From Dipteronia dyeriana (Eukaryota > Streptophyta > Magnoliopsida > Sapindales > Sapindaceae), in the NCBI GenBank assembly GCA_032871835.1, contig CM065295.1, forward strand, positions 64,353,687-64,417,686: a DNA stretch of 64,000 bases, given 5' to 3'. Below are positions 10,596 to 21,487 of this stretch, one piece after another. Within the stretch, counting starts at the first letter, position 1, and each line of letters starts with the position of its first letter. Below the pieces are notes generated by a model. It saw only the letters and a list, made by a program, of their open reading frames with translations, searched no databases and was not told the origin of the DNA. The translations under genes were made by a program, and so were the position numbers.

Positions 10596-11483
10596 TGTTG
10601 ACGTCGATTTCTGGATGTATGGGAAAAAGTCAACAAGATTGGATTTTAGCTGAGATTTCAAAGAGAAAGAGAATGAGAAAGTAATCGAACACAAGTTTTA
10701 AGTGGTAAAACTCCGATGATCGGAGAAACGTCCACGGGTGACTGAATAATCAACCAAGCCAAAATCCACTATTGAAAAGATTTACAACTCTCGATCTCTC
10801 TTTTTCTCTCTGTATTTTTCTATATGTTTTCTATATATCTTTTGTGACGAGATTATGGGTCTATTTATATGTTCATAGAACCCTAATCCTCTTTGTAAAA
10901 GTAATAAAAGATCTTTGTATTTAACTATGATTGGTTACTTGTTCGAAGTAGTCTGTCTTCTTTCCTATTTTGGAGACTTGTATTGAGATCGAATGGGACT
11001 CTAGTGATGTAGTCTAGTTAGGACTTATTTCCTTATAAAAGCGTAGTCTTTATGAAGAAATAAAATTGTTGTCTGATTTGGAACCCTCTCTGTTTGGTAT
11101 TATATTCTTGGAACTCTTATTTGATATTCATATATTTGCTTATTTTAACGACTCTTGACTCGTGAGTTACGTGCTGGGCTTCTTTATTCGGTTTTCTTCG
11201 TGTTTGTTCCGAGTAGAACATGATATTAGTTGGTCCCGAATGACGTCATCTAATCCCGAGTAAAACATGTCATCAGCTAACCCCCGAGCATCATTAACTG
11301 GCCCTTAGTAGTATATGACGTCAGTTGACCCTGAGTAGTTTTTGTTCAATACTTGTTTACTCGGGCTTCTCTTATTTGGTGATGTCTTGCAGGATACTTC
11401 CTGAATGCTTATTCGGATGTCCACCTGGCAGTTCTATTCTTTTTGTCAAAGACGTGTACTTCTAACAAAATTTATATACAACA
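10596..11483 (-). repeat. 3' LTR of Tat element 1
   Basis: Bounded by TGTTGACGTC (plus strand, left) and TACAACA (right), so TG...CA. It matches 21488-22399 closely. On the minus strand it carries a TATA box (TATAAATAG, complement of 10861-10869). Upstream of that lie two palindromic TGACGTCA sites (11241-11248, 11316-11323) and several CCCGAGTA motifs. The polypurine tract abuts at 11484. Confidence 0.92.
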
Positions 11484-11494
11484 ATACCCCCTTA
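11484..11494 (-). other. Polypurine tract
   Basis: The complement reads TAAGGGGGTAT directly next to the LTR end. It marks the start of plus-strand DNA synthesis and fixes 10596-11483 as the 3' LTR of a minus-strand element. The same tract recurs at 28199-28209. Confidence 0.85.
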
Positions 11495-11703
11495 AAATAT
11501 TTTTACTGAACAGGGTTTCGTTCTGGGTAAAAGTATTTTAATCAACTCTTCAATTTCTTCGTCTCTATAATGCCAGGGTAAATGTCTTATCATAATGGCA
11601 TGTCTTAATGGTGACCATGTAAATTCAATTTGCCTCTTCATGCGAGATCTCAATGATTGCGACGTTTTGGATTTCTGACGGCCTTGGCCAGTTCTTCTCT
11701 TAA

Positions 11704-11745
11704 CACGTGTCCTCTACCACTTCATTTTTCGATGCCATTTATAAG
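11704..11745 (+). promoter_or_regulatory. Candidate promoter of the antisense gene (G-box and TATA-like)
   Basis: A perfect G-box CACGTG (11704-11709) is followed about 29 bp later by TTTATAAG (11738-11745), some 240 bp before the antisense start codon at 11986. A telo-box-like CTAGGGTTT lies near 11820. The counterpart in copy 2 (about 28410-28460) keeps ACGTG but has a weaker TATA. Function is inferred from position and motifs only. Confidence 0.4.
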
Positions 11746-13141
11746 AAAAGACCTATGCGTCTTTTAGTGCGCCGCCTACGTCATTAGATCTGTCTTTGAT
11801 TTTTCCCGCCACGAGATCCTAGGGTTTCGTTCTATTACCCCTTTAAATTCTCCAATGAAAGGAGTTGCATTGGTTCATTCTCAGACTCAAACCAAAAATT
11901 TTCTAGCCCAGATTTCTTTACGCAGAAAATCCCTATTATCTGTTGAAGATTTTGCATCAGGTTTCTTCATTTAAGGTTAGTTTTAATGAATCCGACCTCC
12001 CGTTATCGACGTTTTACTATAGCTCTCGAAGCGCTTGATCGTGGGGATTTTCAACTAGTATCTTGCACTCAAAGATTATTGGGGGAAATCTCCCGGATGA
12101 AACTCCTTTTTTAGAAGTCAACATTTATGGGCTTTACCCTGACTTCCGTTTTAGTTCTGTATCCAGTTCTGATTCTGATTCATCTAGTTCTAAATCTGTC
12201 GTTTCTAATCACAGGGTACCACTTCGATCAAGGATGGGAAAACATCAAAGTAAAAGTGAAGTCCACAAGTATAGCTCGGGCAGCGTCCGGATTAAAGATC
12301 AGATTATTAATGAGAAGGACGTCGAAGAGGAGTTCAGAAAATCTCGTCTTTCTCTTTCTGTTGATCACTCGAGTGGGTTTGATGCTGAACCGAATGTGGT
12401 CGGGGTAGATGAGATCAGAAAATATCATGCCCGATTCGACTTGTATAATTCAGTTACACTGATTCTTGCTGGTGATAGAGCTGTGTGGAACCCTCCCCCG
12501 GGCATGGTGGCAATCTATGGGTCCATGCTTTGTTGCGGCGTTACTCTTCCTCTTCAGCCGTTCATTACCTGGTTTCTGCCTGAAGCAGGGATCGCTCCAA
12601 CTCAATTGTCCCTGAATAGCTACAAGATCTTGGTGTGCATATGGCACATATGGAGCTGAATGAACCTATCGCCGCCTTCCCCGAGTGAAATCAAACACTT
12701 CTATACGCTGAGGCAGTCTGGTAAGACAGAGACTTATTTCCTCATGTCTAACCCGCCAAATTGCTGGGTCCCCGAGGGGATAAAAGTGAATCGGGGAGTT
12801 GACACCTCTGATGATGCCAAGAAGAGGGGCTTCGTATGGGGATTATCTCCGTCCAACAAGTATTGGAAGAACAATTGGTTTTTTGCCGGAGGAAACCTAG
12901 GTCTTGAAGTCACTCTTTCGGCTGGGGAAACTCGGAAGGTGCTGAAAGTTCCCTGTTTTTTCTGTTCCCCTAGGTATGCAACAAGCAAAAACTTGAATTC
13001 AGCGATACTGAGCTGAGCTGACCAGACTTGCTCGGACAGCAGTTCACACTCTAGAGAAAAGAAACATGACTTATCTTTTCAATGAGAAGAAGATGATAGA
13101 ATTCGGCTTTTTTAGCCAGATTTTAGGCTATCGCAGGCAAT

Positions 13142-13220
13142 GTAAGTGATCTTTGTACCCCCTCCCCCCTATTTTTTTTTGCTTTTTATATTCTGACGCG
13201 ATTCCCCTTTTTCTTCTAAG
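13142..13220 (+). other. Intron 1 of antisense gene, copy 1
   Basis: Donor AAT|GTAAGT, pyrimidine-rich interior, acceptor TTCTAAG|TG. Splicing joins CAA T and TG TAT to read Gln-Leu-Tyr-Asp-Ser-Asp, which is continuous with copy 2. The counterpart in copy 2 is 29844-29933. Confidence 0.75.
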
Positions 13221-14004
13221 TGTATGACTCGGACATCGTCTGTGACATTCAAGCTCGTTAGGTGAAGTCAATCCTCCAAGCGAGCCAAAAAGAGGCTTCT
13301 CGTCAGAGCGAAGAGGGCATTGCCCCACCTAAGTCAGATGAGAACCCTGATAAGGCTGATGAGCAAGTTCCCGAAAGTGTCCTTGATAAAGTCATCCAAC
13401 CGACCATAGGGGAGTCAAGTGGCCCGAGTGGCCATACTCAGGAGTTGTCTGAAGACGGATGAAGGTAGAGTGATGGTCTAAGTGAGGGGCCTGGTGGATC
13501 GAGCTCCCCGGTTTTGGTCTCCACCGAGTGGATGAATGTCGGTGATGGAGGTAAAACCTCTGAGGGACAAGTAAATACAGATCTCGACTTTTTTGAATCC
13601 TTTCGGGATGATGTTCAGGAAGATCTCTCAGCTAATCTCGGCTTTCATCGCTCTCGGGCCGAGAAAAGGAAGGCGATCGATTCTCTCGCTCGCCCTCATA
13701 AGGTTCCTCAGGTGGTTTAATTCATCGACTCCAGTGATGAAGACACCGAAGTTGAAATCCCCCCGAGTGTTGATGTTGAAGCATCGGCGGGTGTGGAGAC
13801 TTCAGTCCGATCAGGGGCTCTTTGCCCCCCAAGGTTGACGATCTAGGGGCTGAATCTTCTGGAGGTCCTTCATATCCTTCTCCCCAGGATATTCTCAAGA
13901 CGATGTCATCTGATCGGGCTTTCATCGGGGATGATCACTGGAGCCACCTTAGGGATGCATCTTTGACGAGTCGTCTTCAGAATATTTTTAACGGCGCATC
14001 CTAT

Positions 14005-14065
14005 GTAAGTTATTCCCAACTCTCATCGTCTTGCTTGCTAGATTTTTAATTTCGTTTCCTTGTAG
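14005..14065 (+). other. Intron 2 of antisense gene, copy 1
   Basis: Donor TAT|GTAAGT and acceptor CCTTGTAG|ATA. Splicing reads Asn-Gly-Ala-Ser-Tyr-Ile-Val-Ala-Lys. The counterpart in copy 2 is 30728-30798. Confidence 0.75.
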
Positions 14066-14913
14066 ATAGTGGCCAAGTTCGCTGAGCTGATTCAGACACA
14101 ACATCATCAAGCCGATCGAATAAGGCGTCTTGAGGCTCAACTGAAAGAAAGTGAGGATAGCCGTGCTCAGGTTGAATCGGCTTATCAGAAGGAGGTGGGC
14201 TCTGCCCAAGTGTTTGCCGACCACTGTTTGGCGAAGCAAGTAGAGGCTAAGGAAAGAGCTTCTTTGGCAGAGGAGAAGGCTATGTCACTTCAAAACTTGT
14301 TGCTTCTGCCCATGAATCAATGCTTAAGGTCTAGCAGGAAGCGGAGCAGTCCAAGTCGGCATATGAACAGAAGATCGAGGACTTGGAAGGCCAAGCTTTG
14401 ACAGTCGAGTCCATATCCAAAGAGGCCAGGTTGGAACTCGAAGTCCAGGGGGTTGACCGTTTTAAGAGATCCCTTGCTTACGATGCCTTTCTCCTTTGGG
14501 AATTTCAGCGAGGGCTAGTTTCAGCTGGTGAGTTTTTTAAGATCAAGAATCGGGCAACTGAAAAAGCCCGAACCAACTGGGAGTTCTCGATCAAGAACCA
14601 CGTGGATCGGTCCCTGGAATCTCTTCGGACTCAGATGAATGAGTGAAGAACTTATTGCCGTAGTCGAGGCAAAGAGCCTTATCCCATGCATTTTGAGGTT
14701 CCATCCGAGCACTCACTCTCGACCTTTTATGCCAGTCAGGAGTCTGTCATGGAAGGTGTGGTGCCTGATGTCGGACCGATCCCAGGAGAAGATTACAGTA
14801 AATGGATGGATGATTCGGTCGATACGATTGTTTGGCCTTCCAATGAAAGTCTGCTCCATGAATACGAAATGGTACCCGACCCGAGCATCGACAAGAGTTC
14901 TAAATCCTCCTAA

Positions 14914-15781
14914 CACTTTGATTTATTTTGTAGAAATTCATTTTTGTAAAGATTCTTTGTAACGATTCTTTGTAAAGATTATCAATGAAATTTCGAGTTA
15001 ACTGTAATTCAGAAAACCGAATGGTTTGATTTGAATCATTTCTCAAGGAATTTCGTCGAGTATTTTCTTTAACTTGACTCTGTTGTTGTGGAGTATCTTT
15101 CTGAACTGGCTATCAAAATATTTTGTGCTAAGTGTCTTATTAAACTGGCTAATGCAATTTATGCCAAGTATCTTATTAAACTGGCTATTGCAATCTTTAT
15201 GCCAAGTATCTTATTAAACTGGCTAATATTATTAACCGAGTCATCTTAAAACAGGCAAGTAGATTTATACTTGTGTTTCATACTCGGTTGTTACCCAAAC
15301 ATTATATCAAGGCTCACCATGCTCATATGTTCAAGTCTTTACACATTACCGAGGACGTCTCCCCAGTTTTTCTGTGCAAGGGTTTATCAAATCGTTAAGC
15401 TTTTCAAACCGCTTAACACAGCTGTGCATTTCACCGGAATTTTTTCCTATAGCGTCCCGAGCCTTTCTCCAGAATCTGGTGCTTCTGGTTTACCTTTTTG
15501 CTAAGGTCAATTGACCTTGCTCGGCTGGCATGCTCCTTCGAACTTCTCCACCCATTCGAGAATCAATAGTCCCGAGTATTCTATTTGCATGTTCTTATTA
15601 TCATGCTCGTCTTTCATATGTTCTTATTATCATATGCTTTATTTTTCGAAAATCCCGAGTTTGATTTTTATTTATAACTATAAAACCAACAAAGATTTAA
15701 ATACCAAAGCTAATATTTGATCTAACTAAAATTGTCTTAACTAGAAAGGAAAACAAAAAATAATTTAAGGATATAAAATTT
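14914..15781. repeat. Repeat-rich spacer between antisense gene and pol
   Basis: A degenerate minisatellite at about 15090-15250 is built from AAGTATCTTATTAAACTGGC units spaced roughly 45-50 bp apart. The same unit occurs in element 2 (31920-32180). No ORF with recognisable similarity is present. Confidence 0.7.
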
Positions 15782-16770
15782 TCAGATATTGGGCATTGCA
15801 TGGTCGGGGTAAACCCCTCCATTGGGTCGTGCAATCCAATATGCTCCATGGCCAGCTATTCCTTTGATTTTGTACGGGCCTTCCCAGTTATCAGCCAGGG
15901 AACCTGAAACTTTATTTTTTGTATTCAATGACACCTTTCTGAGTACCAGGTCTCCTAGTTGGAATTTCCTGACCCGAACATGAGCGTTGTAGTGGCGAAC
16001 TACTTTTTGTTGATATGCCATATTTCGTATTCGGGACTTCTACCTTTTCTCTTATAGCTCATCTAGACTTTGTAACAGCATATCAACATTCATCTCTTTA
16101 TTATATAGCCTGACCCGGGGTGATGCATATGACGTTTCTATGGGGATAACAACTTCTGTTCCAAACGCTAAAGTGAATGGAGTCTCTCATGTTGAAGTTC
16201 TTGTTGTCGTCCGATACGCCCATAATAAGTCGGGAAGCTTTTCAACCCAACTTCCTTTCTTGGCCTCCAGCTTTGCTTTGAGTGTATGCTTGATGATTTT
16301 ATTTACTGCTTCAGCCTGCCCGTTTGTTTGAGGATGGGCAGGTGTGGCATAGTAATTGGCAATTTGGTACTCCTTGCACAACTGTCTGAATTTCAGGTTA
16401 TCGAACTGGGTGCCGTTATCAGTGATGATAGTGTTTGGGACTCCAAACCTGTAGAGTATATTCTTTTTCATGAAATTTGTGGTATATACTTCTGTGATAT
16501 GTACTAATGCTTCAGCTTCTGCCCAATTCGTGAAATTCAACGGCTACTATGGCATACTTCGCTCCACCCCCTGTCCCAGCTGGTATTGAGCCGATTAAAT
16601 CCAAACCCCAAATGGAAAATGGCCATGGGGATGTGAGGTTTTAAAGTTGTTCAGGGGGTTGTCGGATATCATTAGCAATCATTTGGCAAGTATTGCAACT
16701 CTCCGAACATCGCTGTGCTTCTGAGAATAAAGTAAGCCAATAATAACCTTACCTAAGTACTTTTTGTGCT
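15782..16770 (-). pseudogene. Tat element 1 integrase
   Basis: The minus strand encodes the integrase core: WGLDLIGS (first catalytic Asp, about 16590-16610), IITDNGTQFDN (second Asp, about 16410-16440) and NGQAEAVNK (catalytic Glu, about 16305-16330). The C-terminal domain follows as a separate frame at 15782-16021 with FQLGDLVLRKV and WEGPYKI. An upstream remnant of the HHCC zinc finger (CNTCQ) lies near 16690. Frameshifts separate the pieces, so no functional integrase is made. In an active element it would join the cDNA to the chromosome. Confidence 0.85.
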
Positions 16771-16989
16771 AAACTTTTACCCCCATTATGGTTTCCGCAA
16801 ACTCCCCCGTGGATTTCCTATAATATCTGACATGCATCTTCCTCTGACACACATCTTTGAAGTGTTTGGAAAAACCCCATTCTGTATAGTTCTCCTCCGA
16901 CCAATGTGTACCTTGCTAATCAATACCTGATACGTTTTGCTTGTAGAGGATCTTCCGGGAGCACGCCTTCTTCCAGGAACCTTTTCAGC

Positions 16990-17870
16990 TGAGTTATCCA
17001 ACCGTCTGACTATGTTTGGATTTCCAAAATTTTAAAGTTTTTTGGCTCAACTGTGCTCGGTTTGAGGAGATGTGCAACCAGAATAGTTTTTGGCCTGATT
17101 GTGGTTGTTGCTGATGCTAGTTTGGACAAAGTGTCTGCCTTTTCATTCTCCTCCCTAGGGATCTGGGCAATCCTTTATTCTTTGAATTTCTGAAGGAGCT
17201 CTCTTGCAATGTCACGATAGGCTATCATGCCTTCATCTCTGGCTTGGTATTCGTCCAGGACTTGGTTGACAACTACTTGTGAATCGCTAAATATCTTGAC
17301 TTCATTGGCCCCAAGAGCTATGCAGACTATGAGTCCAGCTAGTAGCGCCTCTTACTCGGCTTGATTATTGGTTACTTTGATGTCAAACCTCATGGCACAG
17401 TCGACATCATCTTCTTCTGGAGTGCATACTACGATCCCTACCCCGTTGCCGTGAGTGTTTGAAGAGCCATCAACATATAATTTCCATGGGAAATTTTTAC
17501 CCAACATTTTTTTTGCATCCAGGTTCGGTTCTGTGAACTCTGGTATAAAATCTGTCACTGCTTGTCCTTTGAGAGATGTCATTGGAACGTAGTGGATATC
17601 AAATTCACTTAACTCAATTGCCCATTTGGTTAGTCTTCCTGAAATCTATGGCTTTTGTAAAATTTACTTCAATGAGCAGTCAGTGAGAACCTTGATTGTA
17701 TGAGCTTGAAAGTATGGCCTTAGCTTCCTTGCCGCTGAAACCAATGCTAGGGCCATTTTTTCTGCCTGTATTATGAATACCTGGTCTCGGCGGGTAAAAG
17801 TGCATTGCTGGTATAATACACTGGCTTCTTTACTCCATCTTCTGTTCTGACTAGGACTGAGCTTGCTGCT
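16990..17870 (-). pseudogene. Tat element 1 tandem RNase H domains
   Basis: Read on the minus strand, the RT-linked RNase H comes first (about 17640-17860, with EKMALALVSAARKLRPYF and then TKWAIELSEFDI). A second, archaeal-type RNase H follows (about 17000-17530) with KLYVDGSSNTHGNGVGIVV and IFSDSQVVVNQV, which carry catalytic Asp residues. A linker with LKGQAVTDFIPEF connects them. Two RNase H domains in a row are a hallmark of plant Tat elements. In-frame stops, for example after NNQAE at about 17352, mark it as inactive. Confidence 0.83.
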
Positions 17871-17872
17871 AG

Positions 17873-19560
17873 TTATGTAATTGATAAATATAAATGGAGT
17901 ATCTCTCCCATTTGTGGTTTCGAAAGGATGAGAGCCTTCCCTAGGTACTCTTTGATTTTTAAGAATGTCTTATCGCACTCTTCATTCCATTCGAGTTCTT
18001 TTCCTTTTTTAATTAATTTGAAAAAGAGTGCGCATATGTCTGTGGCCTTTGAGATGAATCTACTCAATGAAGCTAAACATCCTATTAAGCGTTGTATTTT
18101 TTTTATTGTCCTTGGTGAAGTCATTTTTTACAGGGATTGGATCTTTTCAGGATTGACTTCGATTCCCCTTTGGTGAACTTAGAAACCCAGGAACCTTCTT
18201 GAAGGAACTCCGAATAAACACTTGTTCAGATTCAGCTTCATTTGGTATATCCTCAAAACATCAAATGTCTCTCGCAGGTCTAAGGTATGCTTGTCTGCCG
18301 AGATGCTTTTTGTCAGCATGTCATCAATGTATACTTCCATGTTTTTTCCTATTTGTCATGCGAAGATTCTGTTGACCAGCCTTTGATATGTTGCCCCTGC
18401 ATTTTTTAATCTAAAGGGCATCACTGTGTAACAGTACAGGCCTGATCGGTTGTGAACACTGTTTTTTCTTCGTCAGCCTTGTGTCATCTGGATTTTGTTA
18501 TATCCCGAGTATACGTCCATGAAACTGAGCAATTCATGGCCTGGTGTAGCATCCACCAGTTGGTCTATTTTTGGGAGTGGAAAATTGTCTTTTGGGCATG
18601 CTTTATTCAAATATGTGAAATCTATGTACATTCTCCATTGTCCAATTTTCTTATGGACGAGGACTACATTAGCTATCCATTGAGGGTAGTTGATCTCTCT
18701 AATCGACCCTACAACAAGTAGCTTCTCCACTTCCTGTTTGATTGTCTGACTTCTCTCGAGATTGAATGACTTTCTCTTTTGTATCACTTGTTTTGCATTT
18801 GGGTCTACTGCGAGATGATGAGATATTATTCGGGCGTTTATCCAGACCTTGTCTTCATGACTCCAGACGAACACATCCTTGTATTCTTTAAGCAAATCAG
18901 TAAGGCTTTGTTTGAATTTTCCTTCCAAATTGGCCCTGATCTTGATCTTCTTATTTGGTTCATCTTCTTTCAAGATAATTTCTTCGACCGGTTCATTTTT
19001 AGACTCCTTCGACTCTTCCCTTGGATCAAATTCGAATGACAATGACTCTTTGTTCTGACTCGACTGCGTTATAGTGCATACTTTTTCACCATCATTTTTG
19101 TCTTTATATAATGACAGGTTAGCTCTTCGGGCCATCTCTTGGGACCCCTTGACTACACCAACCCCCTGTTCGGTCGGGAATTTGATCTTCAATGCATAAG
19201 TGGCTGTTACAGCCTTAGTTTTATTTAAGAATGGCCAACCCAACAATGCATTATACGACCAATTGTCTAAGTCTACCTCCACAAAACCGAGCAATACTGT
19301 TCTCTGACAAGGTGCTGCTACAATTTTTACTGGTAACTTTACTATCCCGAGAGACCTGACCTCAATTCCTCCGAATCCTCTGAGTGGGGTATGGAAAGGC
19401 TGTAAATCCTTTCCGTCCAACCTGAGTTGATCGTAGATGGCTACATTGAGAATGTCTGCCGAACTTCTATTATCTATCAGGATTCTCCTGACTTCCCGGT
19501 GATCAATTCGGGCGCTTATGATCAGGGCGTCATTTGGCCGAACTTCGACCCCATGTGAGT
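17873..19560 (-). pseudogene. Tat element 1 protease and reverse transcriptase
   Basis: The longest open frame of the window, 315 codons at 18473-19420, holds the end of the protease (LQPFHTPLRGFGGIEVRSLG, then YNALLGWPFLN) and the N-terminal RT (VHKKIGQWRMYIDF, KACPKDNFPLPKIDQLVDA, then SFMDVYSGYN). The protease active-site loop lies just upstream (19450-19490) and reads IDNRSSADIL, with Arg where the family has Gly. The RT catalytic YIDD is at 18320-18331, in the piece beyond a stop at about 18473. The thumb region continues to 17873. The frame is broken at 18473 and elsewhere. Confidence 0.87.
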
Positions 19561-19690
19561 CAGCTTCTGTGAATATTATTGGGTCTCATCCTTTCTTTAC
19601 CCTCTTCGGGTCTGGATCGACCGAGTTCAAGTCAAAGTTCTGTCTTGCCTCCACTGCTCTTCTGATTTCCTGTGTTCGCTCTCGGTTACT

Positions 19691-21441
19691 TCACCCAGTG
19701 GATGATCCTTCAAAGATTGTTTGTATTACTTCATTGGCCTCTGGGCTAGCCCTTTGATTTCGACCGGAGCTGTGATCGGCCCTGATCCCTTTCTTTGTCT
19801 CTAACTTCTCATCCCTTTTCAAGATTACATCATGAAGGTGTCCCTCCCGAATGAGGGTTTCTATGTAATCTCTGAGCTGGTAACATTTGAAAGTCTCATG
19901 ACCGGTTTTCTTGTGGAATCTGCAGTATTTGGTTGTATCTCGCAGAGCAAACTGAGACTGTCGACATGGCTTTTTACCAGATTTTTCTCTTCCAGTATGA
20001 CCAGGATTTCCTCCTGTTTTTTTCTGAAGAGGGGTGTAGTTAGCGTATCTACCTTGGAATTTCTCCGTGGTCTGTTCGGCATTACGCCCGTTTCTTCTGT
20101 ACTTACTTTTTTCTTTGCTGTTTCCTTTCTGTTTTCTCTTTTGGTTCTGCCCCTTGGACGCGGCTTCCCTTTTGGGTTTTCCTCCATGCATGTAGCATCT
20201 TCTCGTGGCTAACTCTTCTTCTTCGGCTAGTGAATATCCTCCCGTCATGTCTATCATATATGAATATCTGGTTAGACGGGCTCTTCTTAGGTCAAAAGAT
20301 AGTCGTCTATTCTATAGATTGTTGATGAATGCAGTAATTATCGCTTCGTCGTTTGCACTGCCGATTTCTTATACTGCTTGGCCGAATCTCCCCAGGTATT
20401 TCTTCAACGACTCATCTTTTCCTTGTTTTATCTGAGAAAGGTAAGCCACTGATATTTTCCTGTGAACGTTGCTCAAAAATTGTCTTGAGAAACTCCTGCT
20501 TAGTTCACTGAAGCTTTTGATGCTCACTGTGGGCAATCTTCAGAACCATCTTGAGCCCGTGTCTCCTAAATTTTATGGAAAGTTGAGGCATAGTGAGGGA
20601 TCGTTGTGGGCATACTAGGCCATAACACTGCTCCACGTGTTCTTTAGGGTCTGTATCCTTCTCAAACTGCTCCACGTGCGGCATCCTGAATCTTTCTAGG
20701 AATTAAGTCCGCAAGATGTCTCTAGTGAATGGACTGTCATAATCTTCGTCAGATAAGTCGTTGTACCCATAACGTCTGACCAGTGAGTCCATTTGACGCC
20801 TATTGTTTTCGACTTCTCGAGAGAGGATCTGAATTACGGTATCTCTATCTCCCACCAGACTTCCATGGTGGTTAAACCGCCGGGTGACTGTCATTCCTCT
20901 CTCTGGCTCTTCGCTTTGATGTCGAGTCTCACGGGTTGATTCTTACAGGCATATGGTTCAGTGATGACGCTTGCGATGATGCCAATTGCTATCTTCTGAT
21001 GACGACCGATCCCTGTGTCGGTCATGTTTACGGTGTCTTGCACGGGCTATCTGATCATGGTTCTGCTTCTGGCTTGGTTGTTCCTCTTGAGGTGTTTCAC
21101 GTCCAGCCTGATTAATTTGAGCAGAGTTCCTTCCAGCTTCCGGTGTATTTAGTTTTAGGCCTACTACAACCGAACGAAGCCTTGTAGGTGGGAGGTTAGG
21201 AGGTTATGCTTCTTCTGCAGTCAGTAGATCAACTCATTCCTTTGCTGCGTCTGCCACCAACTGTTGCAGCGTCTCACGGAAGCGTCGTGTTAGGTCTTCG
21301 CTGGTCGGAGGGATTTGTTGAATCCTTGCCAGGGATGTTGGTTGGTTGGTTGGTTGCGGTGAGATCTCGTGAACTACTGCCAATATGGACATTATCTAGA
21401 GATTTTTGGACATCCTCAGGACTATTTCTGCTTCCCGCCAT
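19691..21441 (-). pseudogene. Tat element 1 gag
   Basis: It starts at the complement of 21439-21441 (MAGSRNSPEDVQKSLDNVH). A charged Arg/His-rich region follows, then NNRRQMDSLVRRYGYNDLSD (about 20770), the retrotransposon capsid region, and a basic nucleocapsid with the CX2-type knuckle YCRFHKKTGHETFKCYQLRD (about 19860-19920), in the FH...GH...C form usual for Tat gag. Several stops and frameshifts disrupt it. Gag would form the particle that packages the RNA. A (GGTT)n stretch at 21340 varies in length between copies. Confidence 0.82.
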
Positions 21442-21487
21442 TACTTTTATTTAAATAAGAGGTTTAACCCCTCTTTCTAGTGTCAAT

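Larger units (their letters stand above)
11986..14913 (+). pseudogene. Antisense spliced gene of Tat element 1 (gypsy-type transposon family protein)
   Basis: It lies opposite gag-pol between pol and the 3' LTR. The product begins MNPTSRYRRFTIALEALDRG. A middle domain around 12500-12760 (GSMLCCGVTLPLQPFITWF, then SPSEIKHFYTLRQSGK) resembles the plant 'putative gypsy type transposon' family (Pfam Transposase_28, named from memory). The C-terminal part from 14066 is a charged coiled coil (RRLEAQLKESEDSRAQVESA). Two introns have GT-AG borders on this strand: 13142-13220 (79 nt) and 14005-14065 (61 nt). Both splice in frame. The copy is dead: a one-base deletion near 12085, a TGA at 12657-12659 where copy 2 has CGG, and a TAG at 13258-13260 where copy 2 has CAA. 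Molecular function is unknown. Confidence 0.82.

Noticed and set aside
19832..20212. Plus-strand 126-codon ORF with hydrophobic segments
   Set aside because: It is the complement of the basic, Lys-rich gag nucleocapsid of Tat element 1.
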